From Eubacteriaceae bacterium (GTDB taxonomy: Bacteria; Bacillota_A; Clostridia; Eubacteriales; Anaerofustaceae), in the NCBI GenBank assembly GCA_031280495.1, contig JAITGT010000066.1, positions 1 through 13,972 on the forward strand: a stretch of DNA of 13,972 nt, written 5' to 3'. Every line of letters begins with the position of its first letter. The stretch's first letter is position 1. Below the pieces are notes generated by a model, which was given only the letters and a program-made list of their open reading frames with translations, had not been told where the DNA came from and searched no databases. Position numbers and translations under genes: made by a program. Positions 6,595 through 13,271 of the stretch are shown here, piece by piece.

Positions 6595-9522
6595 CTAATT
6601 CCGGAACACGCTTTTGTCCAATGACAGTTTTTTGTGGGTTACAGTCTGGCTGGGCAAAAGCTCGTTCAGCTCTTTCGCTGTCAGGCCAAAGTAGTTTTTT
6701 GCCATTGAGCGGAACATTTCCGGCCTTTTTCTCAAAAAATCGTCGAACGTCTCCAACTCGTCCTTGTGGTGGGAGAAAGATATTTTCCACCGGCGAAAGT
6801 TGTCAGGAAGCTCTTGCTTTATTGTATCGTAAACATCGTCGAACATGGCAAAGATCTCGTCTGAATTAAAAATATTGCCCCAGTAAGCGGACAGCCGCTC
6901 CAGAAACAGGCTGCGAAATTGCCTGGACTTCATCAAGCTGTAAATGAGCGTGGACGGAAAGTAGTTGTTTACCCCATGCCCGGATGGGTTGGTGATGAGG
7001 AGCAGGTTGTTCTGGCTTGGCACATAGAAAGCATAATCCAGATCGTAGAGAAGCCAGCGCCACTTTGCGCCTTCCTTTCTCTCCCTGTACCACTTAATGT
7101 TGACGGTGTCGAAGTTGCTGTAGTAAATATGGCAAAGATATGTGTCTATCATATTGTTCACGTCCATAAGGCCCTGAAGGGCTTGCCAGTTCTTGGGATC
7201 GTTTAAGTCATTGCTTTTGACAAAGGAAATGAGCTCGTCGTAGGCTTCGTAGCCCCCTTCGTGAATGCCATGCCCAAAGCTGATGATGTCAACATTGTTG
7301 GGGTCGATGCCATGATGGGCAAACAGGTAGTCTTCGTTTTGCTGCTCTCGAATATTGTAGACGCCCCAATACTCCCCGTTGATAAAGAGGACAGCCGGGC
7401 GGTATGACTGCGTGTCCACGTCCATCTTGGATGCTGCAAGCATCGCAATCATGCCATCCTTGCACTTAAGGTCATCCCAGTCGTTTCCGCTTGTGCGCAG
7501 GAGAAAAGAGCGAAAGGACTTTGGCGCGCTTGGATCGTCTGGAAACAGCGGATAGACGAGTTCCTTGGCCCCTGCTTCTTCGCGAAAGGAAATAGCAAAT
7601 GATTTTTGCGGCTCCAGGCTCGACATGTTGCCATGCTTGCGAATCAGCGCCCCTTCAGAGAACCCTCCTCCGCCTGGTTCCAAAAGCTCGATGTTTGCTT
7701 TGGCCCGATCCTCTGAGCCAATTGGGCCATTGTAGATGCGAAAAATCTCGTCGCTGTCGCCGGACATAAAGACGGCTGGCAAGCCGTGCACGTCTTTGCC
7801 AAAAACGAATGTCTGTGCTGCTGGGTCGCTTGCCAGCCACCCCTCGCGAAAAGCGGCAAAGCGAAGCGCAACCGTTGCCTTTACTGTAACGGGGCTCGTG
7901 TACAGTTTGGAGGAGGAAGTTGGATCGCTGCCGTCTGTTGTGTAGCGAATTTCTACCCCATCCAATGCGCAGGCTAATTCAAGCCTCTGGGCCTCGCTGT
8001 AAAAACCGCTCGCCAGGCTGCATTTGGGAGGGGGGCAAAAGCCTGTAAAGTAGGCGGAGGCGTTTCGCTTGCCAAAAGTCAGAATGTCAAAATAGGCAAG
8101 GGCCTTTCGCCTGGGGCTAATAAGCCCATATGAGATATCTGGGCGCATTTTTCCGTAAGAAAGGGCGTCGACAAGAATTCCGTCTCGGAAAAGGTACACT
8201 GAGTCTGCGTCTTTTGAAAGCTTAAAATTCGCGTGCAAAACGCCTTTTGCGTCTTTTTCCCCCCTGCCCGAAGCAAAAAGGAGCAAATAGCCTCCCGCTT
8301 TGATCATGTCGCTCTCGGCAAAAGCCCATTTTTCCTGAGATCGGCTGTCGGAAATGCTGTAGCCGTAAAGGGAAACGTCTTCCGAAGAGGTGTTTGCAAG
8401 CTCAATGACGTCCTCGCGCATGCCATAGGCATCCATTGGGCCAGACAGGCTGGATGTCAATACTTCATTTACGACAATGCTGGATCCCTTCATAATTTCC
8501 GCTTCCCCGTTTGTCTCCAATCCGATGGTGCTGTTCTCGCGCCCTGGCGTTGGAGCCGGAAAGTAAAGCCACTTCGCCCGGTTATCCTTGCTTCTTCCAT
8601 AAGAAACATTGTCGGATGTCGCTGGAACGGCGACTGAGTCCACCAGGGCGCCCCTCTCGTTGTGAAAGTAGACATGCTCTCCCGCCGACATTTTGAATGG
8701 AAGATGAATCGTGGCCGCGCCTTGCGGCGCGTTCGAGCCGGCAGCGAAAACGAGCAGATACCCTTTGGCAGGAACAGTGGCGTTTGGCAGCATATATTTT
8801 GCGGAAACAGAGTTCTCGTCTGAAAGGAAAAAACCCGTCAGGCTTACATCTTCGGGCGAATCATTATATAGCTCAATGAAATCTTCGTAGCGGCCTGATT
8901 CGTCATAGACAGACATTTGCTTGCTGGCTGCAATTTCATTTATAAAGACAGGAAAGCCCTCTTTGGCAACAAGCCCAATCTCTGCCGCTGACGAAAAATG
9001 CACGCTGGAATTTTCCGCGCCTGGCGTTACTTGAAGGTAATAGGCGTAAGAATTGATCCCGTCAAAGCCATAAGAAATATTCCTGTCCAGCTTTGGCACG
9101 GAAAGGCGTGAAAGGATTGCTCCGTCTTTTGTCAGCGTCAGCGTCTGGGGGACGGCGTCAAGCTCAAAAGGCGCGTGCAGTTCCCCATACTGCTGCGTGA
9201 ATTTTCCAGAGCAGTAAATGAGCAAAACTGCGCCTGGCTCCACAGAAACATTGGGCATTGCAAATTTTAGCGGGTTGTTTGCTTCGTCTGAGAGGTATGA
9301 ATTGGACAGATCTACGGCGTTCTTTGAGATGTTCTTGAGCTCAATCCATGTGTAGTAAGCCCGATCGCGCCCAGTGTAAAGCTCTGTGTTGGCAGTCAGA
9401 ACTTCGTTAAACACAATTTCTTGGTTTACCTTGTTCTCGCCTGCGTCCGTCAGGCTTATGGCGGCAAGGCTTGCGATGGCAAAGAGCAGGGTGAGAATGG
9501 CATGCAGCTGTTTCTTGTTCAA
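6595..9522 (-). CDS. Membrane-anchored CotH-kinase protein with three lamin-tail domains and a chitobiase-like domain
   Basis: CotH-family proteins are atypical protein kinases; B. subtilis CotH phosphorylates spore coat proteins CotB and CotG. This 975-aa product is far larger. A lysine-rich N-terminus and a hydrophobic stretch at about 6-24 look like a signal anchor or signal peptide. Three lamin-tail domains follow (about 36-170, 190-330, 347-487), each with a VFNEV/FINEI/VVNEV start, a WIELKN/FIELYN/VIELAN strand, an SDE or SDS turn and an ISYG or VSYG end. A chitobiase C-terminal-like domain (about 495-572) carries YTTDGSDPTSSSKLYTSPV. The kinase domain spans roughly 580-870: IRKHGNMSSLEPQKSFA with the probable ATP-contacting lysine, INGEYWGVYNIREQQNEDYL, and YDLDYAF, where the DxD is a likely metal site. 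I chose TTG at 9522 because AAGGA lies eight nt upstream. A TTG at 9573 has no ribosome-binding site and overlaps the DUF4956 gene. The membrane anchor implies an extracytoplasmic kinase domain. Confidence 0.9.
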   Translation of the reverse strand: MNKKQLHAILTLLFAIASLAAISLTDAGENKVNQEIVFNEVLTANTELYTGRDRAYYTWIELKNISKNAVDLSNSYLSDEANNPLKFAMPNVSVEPGAVLLIYCSGKFTQQYGELHAPFELDAVPQTLTLTKDGAILSRLSVPKLDRNISYGFDGINSYAYYLQVTPGAENSSVHFSSAAEIGLVAKEGFPVFINEIAASKQMSVYDESGRYEDFIELYNDSPEDVSLTGFFLSDENSVSAKYMLPNATVPAKGYLLVFAAGSNAPQGAATIHLPFKMSAGEHVYFHNERGALVDSVAVPATSDNVSYGRSKDNRAKWLYFPAPTPGRENSTIGLETNGEAEIMKGSSIVVNEVLTSSLSGPMDAYGMREDVIELANTSSEDVSLYGYSISDSRSQEKWAFAESDMIKAGGYLLLFASGRGEKDAKGVLHANFKLSKDADSVYLFRDGILVDALSYGKMRPDISYGLISPRRKALAYFDILTFGKRNASAYFTGFCPPPKCSLASGFYSEAQRLELACALDGVEIRYTTDGSDPTSSSKLYTSPVTVKATVALRFAAFREGWLASDPAAQTFVFGKDVHGLPAVFMSGDSDEIFRIYNGPIGSEDRAKANIELLEPGGGGFSEGALIRKHGNMSSLEPQKSFAISFREEAGAKELVYPLFPDDPSAPKSFRSFLLRTSGNDWDDLKCKDGMIAMLAASKMDVDTQSYRPAVLFINGEYWGVYNIREQQNEDYLFAHHGIDPNNVDIISFGHGIHEGGYEAYDELISFVKSNDLNDPKNWQALQGLMDVNNMIDTYLCHIYYSNFDTVNIKWYRERKEGAKWRWLLYDLDYAFYVPSQNNLLLITNPSGHGVNNYFPSTLIYSLMKSRQFRSLFLERLSAYWGNIFNSDEIFAMFDDVYDTIKQELPDNFRRWKISFSHHKDELETFDDFLRKRPEMFRSMAKNYFGLTAKELNELLPSQTVTHKKLSLDKSVFRN

Positions 9523-9530
9523 TTGGCTTT

Positions 9531-9535
9531 TCCTT
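9531..9535 (-). promoter_or_regulatory. Shine-Dalgarno site deciding the TTG start of the CotH-family gene
   Basis: AAGGA on the minus strand is followed after eight nt by TTG at 9522, directly before the lysine-rich membrane anchor. It lies in the 19-nt gap after the DUF4956 stop (9542). No comparable site precedes the longer TTG-initiated frame at 9573. Confidence 0.65.
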
Positions 9536-9541
9536 GTCGCC

Positions 9542-10219
9542 TCAGATCGCGTAGTCGCCGTTGTATTTGACAAAAGTCATTGTAAAGATGTAGGAGGCTT
9601 TGCGCAGCTCGCTGAGCAACGCGTCGCTCGGCATCTTGGGCAATTCAGCCGTCAGCTCTATGTATTCGTCGGTATACACGACAGACTTCACGTCCATTCG
9701 CCTGAGCGCTTTCTTTAAGTCGGTGATTGCCGCCTGGCCTGAAATGCGAAAGACGCCTATGCAGGGCTCGCCACCGGGCATGCTGTTGGAGGCTATGTAA
9801 AATGTGACCATAACAATGGCGATAAAAGCCGTGCCGGCAATTGCGACAAGAAAGAATCCCGCCCCACAGGTAATTCCGATGCCGATTGCCCAAAACATGT
9901 ATGCGATGTCGCGCGGATCTTTCACAGCCGTTCGGTAGCGGACGATGGAAAGGGCGCCGACCATGCCAAGAGATAGAGTCAGGTTAGAGGAAATGGGGAG
10001 AATGACCAGGCTCGTCACGAGCCCTGTAAGCAGCAGCGAAACAGAAAAGCTCGCATTGTACACTGCCCCTTTGAAAGTGAATTTGTAGATCCACAAAAGA
10101 AACAGCCCAAGCACAGAGCACACCGCAAGGGTGATGAGAAGAACGCTCACGGAAATTTCAGATGAAGAGGAAAGGTATTGATCGTAAACACTCTTCTTGA
10201 GCAAGTCTTTTAAACTCAA
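9542..10219 (-). CDS. DUF4956 multi-pass membrane protein with MgtC-like core
   Basis: The product is a 225-aa integral membrane protein of unknown function. Hydrophobic segments lie at about 23-45, 57-78 and 107-142, the last long enough for two passes. The family signature LGMVGALSIVRYRTAVKDPRD (84-104), then FWAIGIG and CGAGFFLVAIAGTAF, identifies DUF4956. The pattern GxxGAxxIxR, an aromatic-rich segment, AIGIxxGAG and a following helix resembles the core of MgtC/SapB proteins, and the soluble C-terminus (about 150-225) has an alternating strand-helix pattern like the ACT-type tail of MgtC. That relationship is my inference. I chose TTG at 10219, with GGGAGG seven nt upstream. It overlaps the VTC-gene stop as TTGA, giving tight coupling; the frame extending to 10261 has no ribosome-binding site. 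The gene lies between the VTC-domain gene and the CotH-family gene, suggesting a shared role. Confidence 0.88.
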   Translation of the reverse strand: MSLKDLLKKSVYDQYLSSSSEISVSVLLITLAVCSVLGLFLLWIYKFTFKGAVYNASFSVSLLLTGLVTSLVILPISSNLTLSLGMVGALSIVRYRTAVKDPRDIAYMFWAIGIGITCGAGFFLVAIAGTAFIAIVMVTFYIASNSMPGGEPCIGVFRISGQAAITDLKKALRRMDVKSVVYTDEYIELTAELPKMPSDALLSELRKASYIFTMTFVKYNGDYAI

Positions 10220-10232
10220 GTCAAAACCTCCC
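10216..10232 (-). promoter_or_regulatory. Coupled stop/start (TTGA) with Shine-Dalgarno between the VTC-domain and DUF4956 genes
   Basis: GGGAGG (10232-10227), a seven-nt spacer and TTG (10219-10217) form a well-placed initiation site inside the end of the VTC-domain gene, whose TGA stop (10218-10216) overlaps the TTG. This arrangement usually reflects translational coupling and close stoichiometry of two products. Confidence 0.7.
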
Positions 10233-10920
10233 AGCTGTTGTATTGTATAAATTTGCGGCATTGCTCATACTTTGAGACAGAAAGCCATGCAACGTCCGGG
10301 CCCACAAGCATGTTTTGGATGAATTCTGGCAAGAATTCATCATACTTTACCTCTAAAATAACCTGCCCAGCCGCTGCCGCAGGAACAAGGCACATGGACT
10401 GGCTGAAAAAATCCGTGCTTGAAAGCCCAGTTTTTAGCTCAGCGTCAAATGTGACGCGCACATTCGACACGGGGTACACAAAAGCTTCCCGGCGATATTG
10501 GCATATGACCGCCGGAGAAAGCGCATGCTGCCGATCGTATAAAAACGCCTCTCTCAAAAGGCTTGATCCCGCATCGGCAAATAGCCCGAATTCCTTTCGC
10601 ACCATTGCTTCCGCTTGCCTTCGGCTGACCTCTGCCTGCCTTTTGTATGCGCGAAGGCCTGACTTTCGCTTTTTTTCAAAGCGAATAAAGGAGTCATTTC
10701 CGTTGTAGTAGCGGAGCCGGTATTTCTTGCGTTCGCTGAGCCCAGCGAATTTGGCGAAGTAGTCTGTGTTGCGCGCGTCGTCAAAATAAAGGCTTCGCAC
10801 TGTGTATGGCATAGCGCTGCCAGCGCTATTGTCCCTCTCAAGAACCGCGCCAAAGACGCTTTTTAGGCGTGCAGACGACAGCGCGTTGAGCAGGTACTTT
10901 TGCTCGTAGCGATATTTCAC
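10216..10920 (-). CDS. VTC-domain protein, polyphosphate polymerase-like (triphosphate tunnel fold)
   Basis: The VTC domain is the catalytic tunnel domain of the yeast vacuolar polyphosphate polymerase Vtc4; bacterial single-domain versions are usually annotated as polyphosphate polymerase domain proteins, with function largely untested. This 234-aa product is essentially only that domain, without SPX or membrane segments. Visible elements are RYEQKYLL (4-11), YTVRSLYFDD (39-48), KYRLRYYN with R68 and R70, FEKKRKSGLRAYKR (81-94), YRREAF with Y142 and R144, VRVTFD with R155, ILEVKYDEFLPEFI with E190, and SVSKYE with S216-K217. Together these match the basic and acidic residues expected to line the tunnel, so the protein looks catalytically intact. 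It starts with GTG at 10920, with GGGGGA just upstream. It is the first gene of the six-gene run and overlaps the DUF4956 gene, whose membrane protein could be its partner. Confidence 0.87.
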   Translation of the reverse strand: MKYRYEQKYLLNALSSARLKSVFGAVLERDNSAGSAMPYTVRSLYFDDARNTDYFAKFAGLSERKKYRLRYYNGNDSFIRFEKKRKSGLRAYKRQAEVSRRQAEAMVRKEFGLFADAGSSLLREAFLYDRQHALSPAVICQYRREAFVYPVSNVRVTFDAELKTGLSSTDFFSQSMCLVPAAAAGQVILEVKYDEFLPEFIQNMLVGPDVAWLSVSKYEQCRKFIQYNSWEVLT

Positions 10921-10978
10921 GGGCTTCCCCCTTTAGCGGGCCAATAGCCAGCCATTCAAGTTTGCAAAAGCTGTCTAT

Positions 10979-11007
10979 ATTATAGCATGCCTGTTATTGA
11001 CTATGGC
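10979..11007 (-). promoter_or_regulatory. Proximal candidate promoter of the VTC-DUF4956-CotH operon
   Basis: A perfect TATAAT (10984-10979) lies about 59 nt before the GTG start, but there is no good sigma-A -35 (GCCATA at 17 nt). The same segment can be read as GCCATAGT, 15 nt, TATAATAT, which partly fits the mother-cell sigma-E pattern. Which sigma factor uses it cannot be decided from sequence alone. Confidence 0.4.
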
Positions 11008-11085
11008 CGCACTCAAAAGGATTTCTGTATATCTTGATTTAATCCAATAAAACTAAAGACATTATTGAAGTGATATTCAACTATA

Positions 11086-11114
11086 ATTATAACAAAAATG
11101 AAAAATAAAGTGAA
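11086..11114 (-). promoter_or_regulatory. Distal sigma-A-type promoter of the VTC-DUF4956-CotH operon
   Basis: TTCACT (11114-11109), a 17-nt spacer and TATAAT (11091-11086) form the best vegetative-type promoter in the gap. The surrounding DNA is very AT-rich. Transcription would start near 11079, giving a leader of about 160 nt, at an inverted repeat TTGAA-6-TTCAA (11065-11080) that could be an operator. Confidence 0.55.
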
Positions 11115-11155
11115 AACATAACGCATTTACTGTTTTGCACAAAAAACTAAAAGTC

Positions 11156-11198
11156 AAAAAAAGGGGGGTTGTGTCAGCAATTGTTAGCGCTGCCCCCC
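11156..11198 (-). terminator. Intrinsic terminator of the luxS-sdaAB-sdaAA operon
   Basis: On the minus strand GGGGGG (11198-11193) pairs with CCCCCC (11168-11163), with an inner CAGC/GCTG pairing, and is followed at once by seven T (11162-11156). It begins 9 nt after the sdaAA stop codon (11207-11209). A six-GC stem plus a T-tract is the classical Rho-independent layout. Confidence 0.75.
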
Positions 11199-11206
11199 AT
11201 CCCTTC

Positions 11207-12097
11207 CTACGGCTGGCGCCATTGCCGGCCAAAGACTTTTTCGGCAAGCGCGAGCCCTGTAGGCGATATGGCTATGCCTCCCCTGCTTGTTTCCCTGTGT
11301 TCAGCAGGCATTTTCTTTGCCACCGAATCCATGGCGCCGACAACCTCGTCAAAAGGCACGGCGCTTTGCACGCCGGCCATTGCCATTTCTGCTGCGCCAA
11401 AGGCAAGGCAGGCGGCCGTTGCGTTGCGCTTTGAGCAGGGAGATTCGACGAGCGAGGCGACCGGGTCGCATACCAACCCCATAAGGCTCTTTAATGCGAT
11501 AGCCGCTGCTTCAAAAGCCGCGCGCGCACCTGCGCCAAACAGCTCGCAAACGGCTGCGGCAGCCATGGCCGCCGCAGAGCCAATTTCTGCCTGGCACCCT
11601 CCAATCGCGCCTGCCAGAGTGGCATTTTCCTGAATGGCGAGCCCAACAGCCGAGGCTGCCAACAGGGCCCGAGCAATTTCTGCGTCCGAAAAACCGCCTG
11701 TTTCTTTAGCTGCGGCAAGGCATCCGGGGACCACGCCGCACGAGCCGCCCGTGGGGCATGCGGCCACGCGCCCCATGGAGGCGTTGAGGGCAGAGACAGA
11801 CAGCGCATACATCATCGCGCTGTAGTATGCGCCTCCAAGCAGCGAGCCTCGCCTGCCAAAGGCGCTGCTCATTTTTAGGGAGTCGTTTTCCGTGATTTGC
11901 AGTTCAATTGCCTCTGGATTTTCAAAAGCGGCGCGCACGCTTTTTTCCATGACAGCCCAGAGCGAGGCCATTCCTTTCATTGTCTCTTCTGGCGGAGAGC
12001 CTGTATTTTCCTCTTCATAGCGCGCCATGACGTCGGGCAGCCCAATCCCTTCGGCATCAGCAATCGCTAGCATGTCGGCAGCTAAGCGCAGTCTCAC
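11207..12097 (-). CDS. sdaAA: L-serine dehydratase, iron-sulfur-dependent, alpha subunit
   Basis: Together with SdaAB this makes the oxygen-sensitive [4Fe-4S] enzyme that converts L-serine to pyruvate and ammonia in the cytosol. The 296-aa product has the usual length (B. subtilis 300 aa) and the family blocks PTGGSCGVVPG (115-125), GAIGGCQAEIGSA (163-175), GLVCDPVASLVESPCSKRNA (207-226) and GIAISPTGLALAEKVFG near the end. C168, C210 and C221 have the spacing (42 and 11 residues) of the three known cluster ligands of this family, so the enzyme should be active. There is an extra cysteine, C120, in the PTGGSCG loop where B. subtilis has alanine. It starts with GTG at 12097, with AAGGAGG five nt upstream, overlapping the sdaAB stop. 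It is the last gene of its operon and is followed by an intrinsic terminator. Confidence 0.97.
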   Translation of the reverse strand: MRLRLAADMLAIADAEGIGLPDVMARYEEENTGSPPEETMKGMASLWAVMEKSVRAAFENPEAIELQITENDSLKMSSAFGRRGSLLGGAYYSAMMYALSVSALNASMGRVAACPTGGSCGVVPGCLAAAKETGGFSDAEIARALLAASAVGLAIQENATLAGAIGGCQAEIGSAAAMAAAAVCELFGAGARAAFEAAAIALKSLMGLVCDPVASLVESPCSKRNATAACLAFGAAEMAMAGVQSAVPFDEVVGAMDSVAKKMPAEHRETSRGGIAISPTGLALAEKVFGRQWRQP

Positions 12098-12107
12098 GGT
12101 CCCCTCC

Positions 12108-12776
12108 TTACCTAAGCGGGTTTACAGCGGTGGCGCTAAAGACATGTTCAAGCGATCGGATCTTCTCTAGGGCCGAAGCGGGCGTCTCCTCATCCGTTTG
12201 GGCGACAAGAATTGCCGTTTCGTTTTTTTCCTCCCGGTAAAGCTTGAGAAAAGCGATGTTAACCTGCACGTCTGCAAGGGCAAGCGCAATCTTGGCGAGC
12301 ATGCCAAAAATATCGCGATGGACTGTGATGAGCGTGTGGTATTCGCCGCTTATATCCACTCTCATTCCGTCGATTTCAAAGATGTTTATTCGCCCTCCCC
12401 CCACTGACTCCCCAAAGACCGCGTGCTTTTCGCCTTCTTGAGTCTCAAAGTCAAAAGACGCGACGTTTCCAGCATGCTCTCCAGACGAATCAATTTTGAA
12501 TGAACAATCAAAACTCATCAATTCTGCCAGTTTAAAGGCGTTTCTAAGCGCCTCATCGTCGTAGCGCATGCCTATGAGCCCTCCAACTATGGCTATATCC
12601 GTTCGGTGCCCTTTGTATGTCATGGCAAAGGACCCATAAAGCGTTACAGTGCACTGGCGTATGCCAGACGAGGCAAACTGGCGGACAAAACTTCCGAGGC
12701 GCACAGCCCCCAGCGTGTGCGATGAGGACGGGCCGACCATAACGGGGCCAACGATGTCGAAAACGCTTGACGCCAT
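12108..12776 (-). CDS. sdaAB: L-serine dehydratase, iron-sulfur-dependent, beta subunit
   Basis: This is the partner subunit of SdaAA. The 222-aa product begins with FDIVGPVMVGPSSSHTLGA, the signature of the beta domain (GPSSSHT at 15-21), continues with YGSFAMTYKGHRTD, and ends in an ACT domain (about 146-222, from EYHTLITVHRDIFGMLAKIA). That domain in related enzymes binds L-serine or another amino acid and modulates activity. I chose ATG at 12776, with GGGAGG five nt upstream; the in-frame GTG at 12782 lies inside the Shine-Dalgarno site. It sits 15 nt after luxS and 10 nt before sdaAA, so the three genes are almost certainly one transcript. Having beta before alpha is the usual order in Firmicutes. 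Confidence 0.96.
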   Translation of the reverse strand: MASSVFDIVGPVMVGPSSSHTLGAVRLGSFVRQFASSGIRQCTVTLYGSFAMTYKGHRTDIAIVGGLIGMRYDDEALRNAFKLAELMSFDCSFKIDSSGEHAGNVASFDFETQEGEKHAVFGESVGGGRINIFEIDGMRVDISGEYHTLITVHRDIFGMLAKIALALADVQVNIAFLKLYREEKNETAILVAQTDEETPASALEKIRSLEHVFSATAVNPLR

Positions 12777-12791
12777 GCCCACCTCCCAGGC

Positions 12792-13265
12792 TTAGTCTGA
12801 TCTTTCCGCTTTTTCAGCAAGCGCCCAAAGCACGCCCAGGTATGCCTTCGCTTCTTGCTTTGCCCCCTTGAGATCCTGGTCTTTCCAGTTGCCGCACTCT
12901 ATTTCGCTTGCGCCTGGTATGTCGCCCTCAAAGGAGGCAATAAAGGAGAACATGCCTGCAACGGCAGGAGCGATCTCCGATGGAGAGCGCTCTCCGAAAA
13001 GCACGAGGTAGAACCCGGTTCGGCAGCCCATCGGGCCAAAATATATAATAGAGTCTTTGAATTCCTTTAAGTTCCTAAAGTAGGTTGCTCCAATATGCTC
13101 AATCGTATGCAAGGAGGCCGTAGACAAATAGTCGCCCTGGTTTGGCTTTTTCATCCTTATGTCAAAGGTGGTCGCGACAGCCCCGTTAAGCGAGTCGATG
13201 CGGCTTACATAAAGGCCTTTCTCCAATTTGGTGTGATCGACCTGAAAACTAGCAATTTTTTCCAT
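12792..13265 (-). CDS. luxS: S-ribosylhomocysteine lyase LuxS, autoinducer-2 synthesis
   Basis: LuxS cleaves S-ribosylhomocysteine to homocysteine and 4,5-dihydroxy-2,3-pentanedione, the precursor of autoinducer-2, and so recycles the by-product of SAM-dependent methylation. The 157-aa product has the usual length and the metal-binding HTIEH motif (H53, E56, H57), GPMGCRTGFY with catalytic C81, and EIECGNWKDQDLKGAK with metal ligand C124. I chose ATG at 13265 by homology to the usual N-terminus (ESFELDH-like SFQVDH). The frame extends to a TTG at 13343, but the extra 26 residues are low-complexity and have no ribosome-binding site. The GAAGGGAGG at 13296-13288 lies 22 nt from the ATG, with a 16-nt hairpin between them. 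The gene is 80 nt downstream of the Uma2 gene and 15 nt upstream of sdaAB. Confidence 0.97.
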   Translation of the reverse strand: MEKIASFQVDHTKLEKGLYVSRIDSLNGAVATTFDIRMKKPNQGDYLSTASLHTIEHIGATYFRNLKEFKDSIIYFGPMGCRTGFYLVLFGERSPSEIAPAVAGMFSFIASFEGDIPGASEIECGNWKDQDLKGAKQEAKAYLGVLWALAEKAERSD

Positions 13266-13271
13266 TAAACA

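Larger units (their letters stand above)
10921..11206. other. AT-rich intergenic region between the two minus-strand operons
   Basis: This 286-nt gap has no credible gene. It contains the terminator of the luxS-sda operon (11156-11198), two candidate minus-strand promoters, and a small inverted repeat at 11065-11080. Base composition is much more AT-rich than the flanking coding DNA, as expected for a promoter region. No known riboswitch or structured RNA was recognised in the 160-nt putative leader. Confidence 0.7.

Noticed and set aside
6590..6790. 67-residue N-terminal extension of the DUF512 protein
   Set aside because: That stretch is CotH-family coding sequence read in another frame; the conserved PDZ-like start is at 6589.
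9523..9573. Longer N-terminus for the CotH-family protein from TTG at 9573
   Set aside because: It overlaps the DUF4956 gene, lacks a Shine-Dalgarno site, and adds a threonine-rich stretch before an otherwise typical membrane anchor.
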